A stretch of DNA of 64,000 nucleotides from Chryseobacterium gregarium DSM 19109 (GCF_000430845.1 NZ_AUMU01000006.1:104114-168113), one strand, 5' to 3'. Positions 54,251 through 63,682 are shown, counted from the first letter of the stretch. Program-made: numbers and translations. The notes: generated by a model from the sequence alone, not told the origin.

Positions 54251-54499
54251 TTATTGATGATGTTTTGGCGGAACCGGGTCATAGCCGCTTCCTCCCCACG
54301 GGTGGCATTTTGAAATCCTTTTCATGCCCATCCAGAACCCTTTGAAAATCCCGTGAACCTGCAGCGCTTCTACCATATAGTGCGAACAGGTAGGCTCATA
54401 CCGGCAGTTTTTAGGCAGCAGGGGCGAGATAAACCATTGGTAAAACCGGATCAGCAGTACCAGAGGAAAAGTGATTATTTTGTTGGGTATTCGTTTCAA
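54251..54499 (-). CDS. yidD: Membrane protein insertion efficiency factor YidD
   Basis: An 82-residue YidD, which assists YidC in inner membrane insertion. [30 protein letters not shown] contains the characteristic Cys pattern (residues ~22-51), and a [13 protein letters not shown] tail completes it. The start codon is TTG at 54499; no ATG suits better. It has a -7 box 7 bases upstream. Followed by lgt on the same strand, grouping two envelope-assembly genes. Confidence 0.95.
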   Translation of the reverse strand: MKRIPNKIITFPLVLLIRFYQWFISPLLPKNCRYEPTCSHYMVEALQVHGIFKGFWMGMKRISKCHPWGGSGYDPVPPKHHQ

Positions 54500-54506
54500 A
54501 ACACTG

Positions 54507-54514
54507 CAAAAATA
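54507..54514 (-). promoter_or_regulatory. Putative yidD promoter -7 box
   Basis: Minus strand TATTTTTG fits TAnnTTTG, 7 bases before the TTG start. Confidence 0.45.
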
Positions 54515-54606
54515 GGCTAAAAAATTGAAAATTAGTTTAAATTTGTTGGAAGTTTCGGGATGGCAGAGGCCCGTTCATCGGATAAATTCCGGTGTTTGTC
54601 GATTGA

Positions 54607-54637
54607 TTGGCTGCAAAGGGTTACGGCCGTAAATTTG
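54607..54637 (+). promoter_or_regulatory. rarA promoter
   Basis: TTG (54607-54609), 20-base spacer, TAAATTTG (54630-54637), 48 bases before the start codon. Confidence 0.6.
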
Positions 54638-54685
54638 CAGTGGTTCCGGAGCTTAAAAGAATAAGCCCATTAAATCTGAACTACC

Positions 54686-55963
54686 TTGAATCAAAATATT
54701 CCATTAGCTGAAAAATTAAGGCCCAAAACACTGGGCGATGTACTGGGGCAGGAACACCTGACCGGTGAAAAAGGCACCATACGGAAAATGCTTGAGAACA
54801 ATTCCCTGAACTCCCTTATTTTCTGGGGGCCCCCGGGAACGGGGAAAACCACGCTGGCTGAAATCGTTTCAGAAAAGTCGGGGCGGAAATTCTATAAGCT
54901 TTCTGCCGTTTCTTCCGGCGTGAAAGATGTCCGGGACGTTATTGAAGATGCCAAAAAGCAGAATCTTTTTTCCGGGAAATCCCCGATCCTGTTTATCGAT
55001 GAAATTCACCGGTTTAATAAATCCCAGCAGGATTCCCTGCTTCATGCCGTTGAAAAAGGCTGGATCGTCCTGATCGGCGCCACGACCGAAAACCCGAGCT
55101 TTGAAGTGGTGTCGGCTTTGCTTTCGAGAAGCCAGGTGTACATTCTCAAATCCCTGACCTACGAAAAGCTTGAAGAACTGATTGATATTGCGCTGGAAAG
55201 ATTCAACCGGGATGAAAAGACGGACTTCAGGATTATTGAGAAAGAGGCGTTCATCCAGTATTCCGGCGGCGACGCGAGGAAGCTGATCAATTCTGTGGAG
55301 CTGGTCCTGAACCAGTACAGGAACTCTTCCGTATCTGAAATTACCAATGAAACGGTGCTTGAAGTCCTGCAGGAAACCATGGCCCTGTATGATAAGAACG
55401 GCGAGCAGCATTATGATATCATTTCGGCATTCATCAAATCCATGCGCGGGGGTGATCCTAACGGGGCGGTCTACTGGCTTGCCAGAATGATTGCCGGCGG
55501 CGAAGACATCAAGTTCATTGCCCGGAGGATGCTGATCCTTGCGGCGGAAGATGTCGGGCTGGCCAATCCCAATGCGCTGGTGATTGCCAATAACTGTTTC
55601 CAGGCGGTGAACGTCATCGGAAATCCCGAGGCAAGGATTATTTTAAGCGAAACGGCAGTATACCTCGCTGTTTCCCCGAAAAGCAATTCTGCGTACATGG
55701 CGATCAACGAGGCGCTGGCGCTGGTGAAAAAGACCGGCAACCTGCCCGTGCCCCTGCATCTGAGAAATGCCCCGACGAAGCTCATGAAGGATCTGGATTA
55801 CGGCAAAGAATACAAATATGCCCATTCCTATGAAGGGAATTTTGTAGATCAGGATTTTCTCCCGGAAGAGATCAGGGAAACCAGACTGTACCAGCCAGGG
55901 AATAATGCCACCGAGAAAAAGATCTATGAGGAACTAAAGAAAAAATGGAACCAGAAATACTAA
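54686..55963 (+). CDS. rarA: Replication-associated recombination protein RarA (MgsA)
   Basis: A 425-residue AAA+ ATPase that acts at stalled replication forks. Walker A FWGPPGTGKTTLAEI (residues ~46-60), Walker B LFIDEIHRFNKSQQD (~99-113), sensor 1 ATTENPSFEV, and the C-terminal MRGGDPNGAVYWLARMI and RRMLILAAEDVGLANPNAL match the family. The start is TTG at 54686; an in-frame stop 9 bases upstream excludes an earlier one. Ends with a palindromic bidirectional terminator. Confidence 0.96.
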   Translation: MNQNIPLAEKLRPKTLGDVLGQEHLTGEKGTIRKMLENNSLNSLIFWGPPGTGKTTLAEIVSEKSGRKFYKLSAVSSGVKDVRDVIEDAKKQNLFSGKSPILFIDEIHRFNKSQQDSLLHAVEKGWIVLIGATTENPSFEVVSALLSRSQVYILKSLTYEKLEELIDIALERFNRDEKTDFRIIEKEAFIQYSGGDARKLINSVELVLNQYRNSSVSEITNETVLEVLQETMALYDKNGEQHYDIISAFIKSMRGGDPNGAVYWLARMIAGGEDIKFIARRMLILAAEDVGLANPNALVIANNCFQAVNVIGNPEARIILSETAVYLAVSPKSNSAYMAINEALALVKKTGNLPVPLHLRNAPTKLMKDLDYGKEYKYAHSYEGNFVDQDFLPEEIRETRLYQPGNNATEKKIYEELKKKWNQKY

Positions 55964-55989
55964 AAAGGATGCTCAGCTGAGCATCCTTT
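55964..55989. terminator. Bidirectional terminator after rarA
   Basis: A perfect 26-base palindrome AAAGGATGCTCAG/CTGAGCATCCTTT; it serves rarA and the convergent gene ending at 56012. Confidence 0.8.
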
Positions 55990-56011
55990 CCTTTAAATAT
56001 GATCTGAGAAA

Positions 56012-56449
56012 TTACTTTTTTGTGGTTACGATGGATACAGCTTTTTTACCGTTGTGGTCTATCGTCTGCATGTTATACAGAAGATCTCCGTATACCCGCA
56101 TGGTCGGATCCGTAAATTCATATCCGTCAATCAGAACCGGGGTTGCTTCCGGAAGCCCGAACTGGACGTTGACCTCGGACAGTGCCAGCCTGTCTATGCT
56201 GGTGCCGGTTTTCAGGGTGTATTCCACCAACCCGCGGTCTGCAATAGAACTGAACTTTTTAAGATTCTGGGGAAGCTCTGCCGCTGATTTATACGTACGC
56301 GTACTCTGGATCGCATTTTTATGATTGGCAGTAAACATATCTACTGTTCCAACAACATCATCGGCAACTGCAAATTTCGTATGGGTATTCTTCTGGGCAA
56401 ATACGGTAGCAGAAGACAGCAGTAAAAACGAGTAGAGTAATTTTTTCAT
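56012..56449 (-). CDS. Secreted protein of unknown function
   Basis: A 145-residue precursor with signal peptide MKKLLYSFLLLSSATVFAQK. The mature protein is small and beta-rich, ending LLYNMQTIDHNGKKAVSIVT. No known domain is recognised and there are no Cys in the mature part. It stands alone, convergent with rarA. Confidence 0.75.
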   Translation of the reverse strand: MKKLLYSFLLLSSATVFAQKNTHTKFAVADDVVGTVDMFTANHKNAIQSTRTYKSAAELPQNLKKFSSIADRGLVEYTLKTGTSIDRLALSEVNVQFGLPEATPVLIDGYEFTDPTMRVYGDLLYNMQTIDHNGKKAVSIVTTKK

Positions 56450-56563
56450 AATCTTTGAGAGTAAGTACGGTTAATAATGGTATAAATATAGGTAATTATT
56501 ATAAAATGTAAATAAAATTTCATAATAATTTAATTTTTTATCATAAATGCCGCTTTTTTGTCA

Positions 56564-58789
56564 TCATTCCGTATGGTTTTCCTGTGAATGCTCATTCTTC
56601 TTTTCCAACAGGTTTCCGATGATTTTTTTCAACCTCTGGAAAATCAGCGAGCTGAATAACAAGAGGATCCCCAGTATAATAAATGCGATAATCCTTGATA
56701 CATTGTCCATTTCCCATACATCATAAGCATATAATTTTAAGATCATCAGGGCAAGGAGCGAAAAACCGATCCTGTTATATTCCGTATCATGACTGCTTAG
56801 TCCCTTGTAGATGAGAAGAATCGCGGCCACTGCCCAGATGATCGGCAGGTAAAGCAAACTGAAATGCCTGCCGAGTTGGGCCAGGCCTGAACCGGTATCC
56901 GCATTAAAAACGGCATACAGGTGATAGAGTTCAAAGCTTGCCGCAGTAACGGCAGTCCCGGCAGCAAGCCAGTAGGATAACCTGGTTTTGAAAAACCCGG
57001 CAGCCGGGAGAATCTTTACGGCGGTGTATACAAAAGGAATGATGTACAACAGGTACACGGCATAAAAACCGGCAGGGATTTTTTTAAGGAAATAATCGGA
57101 AACAATGCCGGAACCTGCTGCTGAAGTATTGATTATGACCAATACTAAAAACATATAGAGAAGCGATCTTTCCGGGAGGGTATTGATCCTGAGTTTTTTC
57201 CTGAATACCAGCAGGAGAAAAATATAGCAGATGCTGAACAGCAGGGCTATGCTGAACAGTACCGTTTGGGGCCTTCCGGAAATGTGGTACAAGATCTCAA
57301 GCAGGAACGCCATATAGATGATGATATAGCTGATCAGGGCAAAGGTATTTTCAAAGAAATGGCCGCTTTTATCATTCGCGGCATGTTTTCTCAATACCAT
57401 AAGGTTGACACAGGTGGTCACTACCGTTACGGAGCTCGTCAGGAATACCGGGTTAAAGATAACCGCCAGGTTTCCGGCATCCCTATACCGGGTCCAGCTT
57501 ATGATCTGGGCAAGGACCACCAGCGGAAACAGGACATAGAAGGCTGACCTGAAAACGGGATGGCCCGTTTTCTTCCAGATGAATAAAAGCAAAGTGGCTT
57601 CAACCGCCCAGACACTGGTCATTAAATGCGCCTGGAACTGCAGGGCAATGGCTGTGGTAATCAGGCCGGCAGTGATCCCTGTAAAAGCGGAATAGGCCGT
57701 CCCGAAATCCTTCCGGGAGTATTCCCTGAAAAGCAATACCAGATTGACCAGCGCAAATCCGGCCGGAAAGATGATGACAGGCCCGTATTGTAAGGCATTG
57801 AAAATATACACCAGGCCCGTAAGGCCTGTAAAATTAACCAGAACCAGCATTAAAATATCAGAAGAGGATAAGAGGTTCCTGGTAAAGTAATCCCGTAAAG
57901 CAAATGCATAGAAAATAACGTAGCTGGCCAGGTAAAAATAAAGCCCCGAAAATTCTGTCTTTTCAACGGTCCAGAACAGGAGGTAGATGTGGGTGAAAAC
58001 AAAAGCAATCCACCCTACGCTCTTCCAGTTCTTTACAAAGGCTGTGGCCAGCATCCCAATATTCAGCACCGTGATGTAGGTAAATAAAAAAAGATAGTTG
58101 CTGTCCCCGGTACTGATCATCAGCGGGGCCAGGAATCCTCCGGCCAGAGAGAAAATCATTAAGATTTCACTTTTGTAATAATACGACAGCGACAACGACG
58201 CCAGTGTGATCAGGCACATGACGGAAAAGGCCGTATTCTGTGAAAACAGATGGTATTCCCTGAACCCGATGGTCGCCGTGAAGTAAAAAACGGCAATCCC
58301 GCCGCCCGTAACGATGGATGAAAAAACGCTATAATTTTTCCTCAGGAAATAACTGATGACCACCATCACCGCCCCGGCCAGAAAACCGATTCCCGCCCGA
58401 GAGGTTTCCCCCAGCCAGTTCCGGTCAATGGCATATTTCACAAAATAGCCGATCCCCAGCACCAAAGTGAAAATCCCGGTTATCGTGAGTGCATTTTGTT
58501 TTAAAAACTCAAAAACCATACTGACCCGGTCTTTCTGATCCTGACCCGGGCCATCGGCTGGCTGCAAAAGTACGGCCGGCTCAATAGGGTGGTATTCCTG
58601 AAAATCTGAAACTGAAGACTCTGCTTCTGCCTGTGGGGCTTGCTTTATCTCCCGGATTTCATCGGCACTGTTTCCGGCAGACGCTTTCTTAAGCCCGGAA
58701 ATTTCTCTCTCCAGTTTCCGTATCTTATGGTTCAGGTAATTGAAGAGGTAGAGAACAAGAATTACTGTAATGATCAGGGCATACACCAT
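56564..58789 (-). CDS. DUF2339 multi-spanning membrane protein
   Basis: A 741-residue inner membrane protein with a first helix (residues ~2-20), a short charged coil (~22-90, Glu-rich), and about 20 further helices. The segment GIFTLVLGIGYFVKYAIDRN (~113-132) and GETSRAGIGFLAGAVMVVIS are typical of the DUF2339 family. Function unknown; members are thought to be membrane-structural or transport proteins of the envelope. Its start has a -7 box. Confidence 0.85.
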   Translation of the reverse strand: MVYALIITVILVLYLFNYLNHKIRKLEREISGLKKASAGNSADEIREIKQAPQAEAESSVSDFQEYHPIEPAVLLQPADGPGQDQKDRVSMVFEFLKQNALTITGIFTLVLGIGYFVKYAIDRNWLGETSRAGIGFLAGAVMVVISYFLRKNYSVFSSIVTGGGIAVFYFTATIGFREYHLFSQNTAFSVMCLITLASLSLSYYYKSEILMIFSLAGGFLAPLMISTGDSNYLFLFTYITVLNIGMLATAFVKNWKSVGWIAFVFTHIYLLFWTVEKTEFSGLYFYLASYVIFYAFALRDYFTRNLLSSSDILMLVLVNFTGLTGLVYIFNALQYGPVIIFPAGFALVNLVLLFREYSRKDFGTAYSAFTGITAGLITTAIALQFQAHLMTSVWAVEATLLLFIWKKTGHPVFRSAFYVLFPLVVLAQIISWTRYRDAGNLAVIFNPVFLTSSVTVVTTCVNLMVLRKHAANDKSGHFFENTFALISYIIIYMAFLLEILYHISGRPQTVLFSIALLFSICYIFLLLVFRKKLRINTLPERSLLYMFLVLVIINTSAAGSGIVSDYFLKKIPAGFYAVYLLYIIPFVYTAVKILPAAGFFKTRLSYWLAAGTAVTAASFELYHLYAVFNADTGSGLAQLGRHFSLLYLPIIWAVAAILLIYKGLSSHDTEYNRIGFSLLALMILKLYAYDVWEMDNVSRIIAFIILGILLLFSSLIFQRLKKIIGNLLEKKNEHSQENHTE

Positions 58790-58808
58790 TTTTCGCTGTT
58801 TGGTCAGC

Positions 58809-58816
58809 CAAATATA
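58809..58816 (-). promoter_or_regulatory. Promoter -7 box of the DUF2339 gene
   Basis: Minus strand TATATTTG fits TAnnTTTG, 19 bases before the start codon. Confidence 0.5.
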
Positions 58817-58844
58817 ATCAATTGTTTGGTAAGGCCGTTAAAAC

Positions 58845-58892
58845 AATGAAGCCATCATACCCCGGGCAGTCATAGGGTATAATGGCTTCATT
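58845..58892 (-). terminator. Long hairpin after pheA
   Basis: An 18-base stem (AATGAAGCCATCATACCC/GGGTATAATGGCTTCATT) with one mismatch and a 12-base loop, with T-rich ends on both strands. It lies between the pheA end (59067) and the DUF2339 promoter and probably ends pheA transcription. Bases 58893-59066 hold no further recognisable signal. Confidence 0.78.
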
Positions 58893-59066
58893 TTCAGTAG
58901 ATTTAAAGGTGTGTGAAAATCGGTTTGATCAGGATCATGTGCGGGAGATTACTCTTCGAAAGCAATTCAGCAGGCTCTTAGATCCCATATCAGCGGTCTG
59001 TGCAACAGCAAACGGATTTTATCAGACACTTACAAAGCATTGTCTGTTTTCACAATAGCTATTGCC

Positions 59067-59915
59067 TTAATTTTCGAGGATAAACTCTTTATAGCTTCCC
59101 AAAAACCTGGTTTTTGCATCCAGGGCTTCCAGTTCTGCCAGGGCATGGTCATGCAGGGCAGATTCCCACTTTCCGACCACATTAATAAAGAAAAAATAAT
59201 TGCCCAGGCCGGTTTTCAGGGTCCGCGATTCTATTTTGCTGAGGTTCATTTTGCGCCATGCAAAAACCGAGAGCACCTGGTGGAGCCCGCCGGCATGATC
59301 TTCGGGCAGCGTGATCAGCAGTCCCGATTTTTCGCCCAGGACCTTAAGCCTGCTGTTGTCATACCCGTTTCCGGATTTTGAAATAATAATAAAGCGGGTA
59401 TGGTTCTGGTCGGAATCCTGGATATTCCGGTGAATGATGTTCAGCCCGTAAAGATCAGCGGCCACCGGGTTGGCCACGGCAGCCAGGTTCCGGCCGGGAT
59501 GGTCGGCCACATGTCTGGCCGCGGCTGCCGTTGAAGAATATTCCTGCTTTTCCGCATGGGCAAACTTTTCATCTAAAAAGCGGAAACACTGGGCCAGGGC
59601 CTGCGGATGGGAATAGATCTTGGTAATATCCTCAACATTGCAATGGGGATGAACCATCAGGTGGTGGGCAATCGGCATTACGGCTTCTGCTTCGATGCGG
59701 ATGTTCCGGGTATGGTACAGGTAATCCAGGGTCATGGAAACCGTTCCCTCAATGGAATTTTCCAGAGGGACCACGGCTTTTTCGGCGTTCCCGTTTTCTA
59801 CAGCGAGGAAACAGTCTAAAATATGGGCCTGCGGCAGAAATTCGGCATCCGGGAAAAGCTGGCCGGCGGCAAGCTGTGTGAAGCTGGCCTGCGGGCCCAG
59901 AAAAGCTATCTTCAT
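59067..59915 (-). CDS. pheA: Prephenate dehydratase
   Basis: A 282-residue monofunctional enzyme converting prephenate to phenylpyruvate. FLGPQASFTQLAA (residues ~4-16), VVPLENSIEGTVSMTLDYLY (~47-66) and the NHTRFIIISK segment (~169-178; TRF motif with catalytic Thr) are present. The C-terminal ACT domain (~190-280) carries ESRTLKTGLGNYFFFINVVG, the phenylalanine-binding ESRP-like motif, so feedback by Phe is likely. No chorismate mutase is fused. It overlaps the thioesterase gene upstream by 4 bases. Confidence 0.95.
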   Translation of the reverse strand: MKIAFLGPQASFTQLAAGQLFPDAEFLPQAHILDCFLAVENGNAEKAVVPLENSIEGTVSMTLDYLYHTRNIRIEAEAVMPIAHHLMVHPHCNVEDITKIYSHPQALAQCFRFLDEKFAHAEKQEYSSTAAAARHVADHPGRNLAAVANPVAADLYGLNIIHRNIQDSDQNHTRFIIISKSGNGYDNSRLKVLGEKSGLLITLPEDHAGGLHQVLSVFAWRKMNLSKIESRTLKTGLGNYFFFINVVGKWESALHDHALAELEALDAKTRFLGSYKEFILEN

Positions 59916-60358
59916 AAGTTCGTTGTATTTTTCAGGGTGGTACCCGGTGAGTCGTCCCAGTGTTCTTCAATCAGTTGCATCAGGTAGTCAGGGCATTTCA
60001 CCACTTTACTGGTTTTGGCGTCCAGAAAAAACAGGGTCGTGGAAGCTTCGGTGATCTTCATTTTTTCTTCATTGAAAATTTCATACTCGAATTCAATCCT
60101 TACCCCGGGAATTTTTTTAACATAGGTGTGGATTTCCAGTTTTTCATCATAAAAGGCAGGGCGGAGGTACTTGATTTTATACTCCGAGACGGGCAGCCAA
60201 ATTCCTTGATTCTCAATCTCATTATAGGACATTCCGATGCTTCTGAAAAGTTCCACGCGGCCAATTTCGAGGTACTCTGCGTAATTGCCGTAGTAGACGT
60301 ATTTCATCGGGTCCGTCTCTCCGTAACGTACTCGTAATGAGTGTTTTGTATATATCAT
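59912..60358 (-). CDS. Acyl-CoA thioesterase, 4-hydroxybenzoyl-CoA type (YbgC-like)
   Basis: A 148-residue hotdog-fold thioesterase. LRVRYGETDPMKYVYYGNYAEYLEIG contains the catalytic Asp motif (residues ~8-33; Asp16), followed by VRIEFEYEIFNEE in the second strand. It acts on short acyl-CoA or aryl-CoA esters. Its stop overlaps the pheA start, so both are one operon; the biochemical link, if any, is unclear. Confidence 0.88.
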   Translation of the reverse strand: MIYTKHSLRVRYGETDPMKYVYYGNYAEYLEIGRVELFRSIGMSYNEIENQGIWLPVSEYKIKYLRPAFYDEKLEIHTYVKKIPGVRIEFEYEIFNEEKMKITEASTTLFFLDAKTSKVVKCPDYLMQLIEEHWDDSPGTTLKNTTNL

Positions 60359-60380
60359 TTTTAATGCTTAATTATTCATA

Positions 60381-60388
60381 CAAATATA
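60381..60388 (-). promoter_or_regulatory. Promoter -7 box of the thioesterase-pheA operon
   Basis: Minus strand TATATTTG fits TAnnTTTG, 22 bases before the start codon. Confidence 0.5.
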
Positions 60389-60494
60389 TTTTTAAATAAT
60401 CAATAAGCACAATATTTTTTTTTGAATTAAAAAAATGAGACCTTTGTCATCCTTCTAAAATGAGTACTAACAAAGAATCAATCGGGGCATAATT

Positions 60495-61949
60495 ATGGGT
60501 GAAAATTTAATGATGATATGGCAGAAGTGCCTTCAGTTTATGCGCGATAATCTTAACGCAGCTGAAGATAATTCTGATCTGAAAAAACTTGAAAAATCGT
60601 TCGATTTACTGTTCGATAAGGTGCAGCCGGTTTCGCTGGTTGACAACAACCTTACGCTGATGGTGCCGAGTGATTTTTACAAGGAATATATTGAGGACAA
60701 CTACCTCTCTCTGCTTTCCGCTGCCCTGAAAAAAAACATCGGAAAAGGAGTAAAGTTATGGTATTCGGTCATGGAGAACAAGCCTTCCGGCCTGGAGAAA
60801 CCCGTTACCATGAACATGAAAGGGAAAACGGTTCCTACGCCGAAAATGCAGGAAACCATGCCGCAGGGCTTTTCTTCCAATATCGTAAACCCTTTCGTGG
60901 TCCCGGGGATCAAGAAGGTCAATATCGATTCCAACCTGAAATCGGATTTCTCTTTTGAAAATTACGTGGAAGGGGAGAGCAATAAATTTGCCGCTACGGT
61001 AGCAAGGTCCATTGCGAAAAGACCGGGCGCCACTGCCTTTAACCCGCTGTTTTTATACGGAGGATATGGGGTAGGGAAAACCCACCTCGGCCAGGCCGTG
61101 GGGCTTGAAGTAAAAAGCCAGTTCCCGGATAAAGTGGTCCTGTACCTGTCTTCAGAAAAATTCATCCAGCAATTTATTTCATCGGCCAAAGCGCACAAGC
61201 AGACGGAATTTGCCAATTTCTACCAGATGGTGGATGTGCTGATTATCGATGATATCCAGTTCCTTTCGGGGAAATCGGCTACACAGGACAGTTTCTTCCA
61301 TATTTTCGATTACCTGCACCAGAACGGAAAACAGATCATCCTGACTTCCGATAAGGCACCGGCAGATATTATGGATATCCAGGACCGGATTGTTTCCCGT
61401 TTCAAATGGGGGCTTTCTGCTGAAATCAAATCCCCGGATTATGCTACGAGAAGACAGATTATCGTGGATAAGCTGAGCAGGGACGGAATTGTTTTAACAG
61501 ACGACATGCTGGATTTCCTGGCTTCCGAAGCCAAAACCAATGTACGGGAGCTGATCGGCGTCATTAATTCGGTCATCGCTTATTCAACCATCTATAAGTC
61601 GGATCTAAGCCTTGAGCTGTTGAAGGATACCATCAGTAAGATCGCGGCCAACCAGAAAAAGATCATCAACATCCCGTATATCCAGGAAGTGGTGTGTGAG
61701 TATTTCGGGATCAAGAAAGAGCAGCTTTTATCCAAGACCCGGAAGAGGGAAATCGCCCTTCCGAGACAGCTGGCGATGTATTTTTCAAAAGAGCTTACCA
61801 ATGCCACGTTCACCAAGATCGGTGAAGAGATGGGCGGGAAAGATCATTCCACGGTAATGTATGCCTGCGATACGATCAAGGATGTTTCCAAAATCGATAA
61901 GGAGGTAAAAAAATACGTCAAGGAATTATCAGAAAGAATCAAACAGTAA
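60495..61949 (+). CDS. dnaA: Chromosomal replication initiator DnaA
   Basis: A 484-residue AAA+ initiator that opens the origin. N-terminal helicase-interaction domain (WQKCLQFMRDNL), a short linker (~100-150), Walker A LYGGYGVGKTHLGQAVG (~residues 188-204), Walker B VLIIDDIQFLSGK (~247-259), and the C-terminal DNA-binding signature MGGKDHSTVMYACDTIKD (~452-469). The ATG at 60495 is used; internal ATGs at residues 6-7 are possible. No cluster of DnaA boxes was seen on either side, so the origin is not placed here. Confidence 0.97.
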   Translation: MGENLMMIWQKCLQFMRDNLNAAEDNSDLKKLEKSFDLLFDKVQPVSLVDNNLTLMVPSDFYKEYIEDNYLSLLSAALKKNIGKGVKLWYSVMENKPSGLEKPVTMNMKGKTVPTPKMQETMPQGFSSNIVNPFVVPGIKKVNIDSNLKSDFSFENYVEGESNKFAATVARSIAKRPGATAFNPLFLYGGYGVGKTHLGQAVGLEVKSQFPDKVVLYLSSEKFIQQFISSAKAHKQTEFANFYQMVDVLIIDDIQFLSGKSATQDSFFHIFDYLHQNGKQIILTSDKAPADIMDIQDRIVSRFKWGLSAEIKSPDYATRRQIIVDKLSRDGIVLTDDMLDFLASEAKTNVRELIGVINSVIAYSTIYKSDLSLELLKDTISKIAANQKKIINIPYIQEVVCEYFGIKKEQLLSKTRKREIALPRQLAMYFSKELTNATFTKIGEEMGGKDHSTVMYACDTIKDVSKIDKEVKKYVKELSERIKQ

Positions 61950-61972
61950 GAAATAATTTACTTTAAATACCG

Positions 61973-62005
61973 AAAAATGGAGAATAGGCATATTCTTCAT
62001 TTTTT
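61973..62005 (+). terminator. dnaA terminator
   Basis: Arms AAAAATGGAGAATA and TATTCTTCATTTTT pair with one G-U around GGCA; a T-rich run follows. Confidence 0.8.
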
Positions 62006-62008
62006 GTT

Positions 62009-62016
62009 TAGTTTTG
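62009..62016 (+). promoter_or_regulatory. Promoter -7 box of the low-molecular-weight phosphatase gene
   Basis: TAGTTTTG fits TAnnTTTG, 46 bases before the ATG at 62063. Confidence 0.5.
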
Positions 62017-62062
62017 TAACGGTAAAATAAAAAACGGGTATTCCCCTTTAAACCGCTGAGCA

Positions 62063-62527
62063 ATGAAGATATTAATTGTCTGCCTCGGAAATATATGCCG
62101 CAGCCCTTTGGCAGAAGGAATTCTGAAAACAAAGGTTCCTGACAGCATCTTTGTGGATTCCGCCGGGACGATTTCCCTGCACGAAGGCAGGCATCCGGAC
62201 CCGAGAGCCGTCAAAACCGCTGAAGCCCATCAGATCGATATTTCAGAGCAGAGGTCAAGGCCTGTTACGGCAGACGATCTTGAAAACTTCGATAAGATCT
62301 ACTGTATGGATCATGATGTGATGGCGGATGTCATCTCAAAAGCCCGGAATGAAGAACAGCGGCAGAAAATCTCCCTGTTGATGGACGTACCCGGCGACCA
62401 CGGCAGTGCAGAAGTCCCGGATCCGTACCGGGGCGGAATGCAGGAATTCGAAAACGTATACCAGATATTAGACCGCGGATGCGGACAGATAGCCCGTCGT
62501 TTACACCGGCCCGCTCACAGATTATAA
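62063..62527 (+). CDS. Low-molecular-weight protein tyrosine phosphatase
   Basis: A 154-residue LMW-PTP. The P-loop CLGNICRSPLAEG (residues ~7-19) carries the nucleophile Cys and Arg, and the general-acid Asp lies in VPDPYRGG (~118-125). It dephosphorylates phosphotyrosine or acts on small phosphoesters. No tyrosine kinase or capsule genes are adjacent. Likely co-transcribed with the RsmI-like gene 30 bases downstream. Confidence 0.93.
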   Translation: MKILIVCLGNICRSPLAEGILKTKVPDSIFVDSAGTISLHEGRHPDPRAVKTAEAHQIDISEQRSRPVTADDLENFDKIYCMDHDVMADVISKARNEEQRQKISLLMDVPGDHGSAEVPDPYRGGMQEFENVYQILDRGCGQIARRLHRPAHRL

Positions 62528-62557
62528 CTCACAACTCATCACCCATAACTCAGAAAA

Positions 62558-63256
62558 ATGCTTTTTTTACTCCCTGCCTATCTTTCGGAAAACACTTCCA
62601 TTACGCACTTCTCTCCTGTGATAAAGGACTACATCATGCAGACCGATTACTTCTTCGTGGAAAATGAAAAGACCGCCCGGAAAGTCGTGAAATTTTTTGC
62701 GCCCGGGAAAAAGCAGTCGGACCTGAAACTGTTCCTGCTGGATAAGTATACGGAAAATGCAGACATCAGGGAAGCGCAGCAGCTGATGCTGAAAGGCCAG
62801 GACTTCGGGCTGTTGTCGGAAGCCGGCCTTCCGTGCATTGCCGACCCGGGGAACCTGATGGTGAAGTGGTGCCATGAGAAAGACATCCGCGTGATCCCGG
62901 TTTCAGGGCCGTCGTCTATTATCCTGGCGTTGATTTCCAGCGGGTTCAACGGGCAGGAATTTACCTTCAACGGCTACCTGCCGATCGACAGGAGCGAAAA
63001 GAAAAAGCAGATCCTGCAGCTGGAAGGGCTGGTGCAGAGAACGGGCTATTCGCAGATCTTTATGGAAACCCCGTACCGCAACAACCCGCTGCTCGAAGAC
63101 CTGTTTAAGTTTTTATCCCCGAACACCAAACTCTGTATCGCCGCCAATATCAATGACCCGGAACATGAATTTATCCGGACTAAAACCGTCAAAGAATGGC
63201 AGAAACAGAAACCCGAACTGCATAAAATCCCTGCGGTGTTTGTGCTCGGGAAATAA
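62558..63256 (+). CDS. RsmI-like SAM-dependent methyltransferase (tetrapyrrole methylase fold)
   Basis: A 232-residue protein of the RsmI branch of the tetrapyrrole methylase superfamily. The SAM-binding segments DFGLLSEAGLPCIADPGNLM (~residues 84-103) and VIPVSGPSSIILALISSGF (~113-131) are clear, as is the RsmI-like METPYRNNPLLEDL. RsmI 2'-O-methylates C1402 of 16S rRNA; this shorter Bacteroidota form lacks the usual N-terminal GTLYVVATPIGN. rRNA methylation is likely, but another substrate cannot be ruled out. Confidence 0.83.
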   Translation: MLFLLPAYLSENTSITHFSPVIKDYIMQTDYFFVENEKTARKVVKFFAPGKKQSDLKLFLLDKYTENADIREAQQLMLKGQDFGLLSEAGLPCIADPGNLMVKWCHEKDIRVIPVSGPSSIILALISSGFNGQEFTFNGYLPIDRSEKKKQILQLEGLVQRTGYSQIFMETPYRNNPLLEDLFKFLSPNTKLCIAANINDPEHEFIRTKTVKEWQKQKPELHKIPAVFVLGK

Positions 63257-63560
63257 ACACCGGGAAACTTTTCATCACATTCAACATTCCTGCAGATTTG
63301 GTCCGGCGGTTTACGGAAACCGCTGAAATAAAAGGCACCACATTCTGCCGGAATTCAGTCATTTTTTATAAGGAATTTACTGATGTCCGTTTTATAGTTA
63401 ATCAATTGTTTTTATGTATTTTATACGGCTGTCATCGGGGTAAGCGAGAGCCTGTTTTTTGGTGTGTAAAATCTTCACTGAATCTTTTTTTATGAAGCTC
63501 TGAAATCACAATTTTTCAGCCGGTCTCCCATGGGGATCTTCAGCCATGAAAACCGCCGGT

Positions 63561-63658
63561 TTGTTCGGGTGTTCTTCGACTGTTCTTCGGGAGTTCTTCG
63601 GAAAAACCCCCTGTTTTCCGAAGCCGACCCGAAGAAGACCCGAAGCGGACCCGAAGAA
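63561..63658. repeat. Inverted array of 4 + 4 eleven-base units
   Basis: Left arm (63561-63604) is four 11-mers near TTCTTCGGGAG. Right arm (63615-63658) is four 11-mers near GACCCGAAGAA, its reverse complement. A 10-base loop (AACCCCCTGT) separates them, and the innermost 23 bases of each arm pair with four mismatches. The arms are equal in length, 44 bases each. Confidence 0.85.
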
Positions 63659-63682
63659 ATGCCGGATGATACCGGTCATTGG

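Noticed and set aside
54869..55411. 180-codon open frame opposite rarA
   Set aside because: It is antisense to conserved AAA+ coding sequence and reads as a shadow of it.
60359..62062. Replication origin next to dnaA
   Set aside because: No cluster of TTATCCACA-like boxes or suitable AT-rich unwinding region was seen on either side of dnaA.
63561..63658. Possible CRISPR array
   Set aside because: Units are 11 bp with no spacers and are arranged as an inverted repeat; no cas genes are present.
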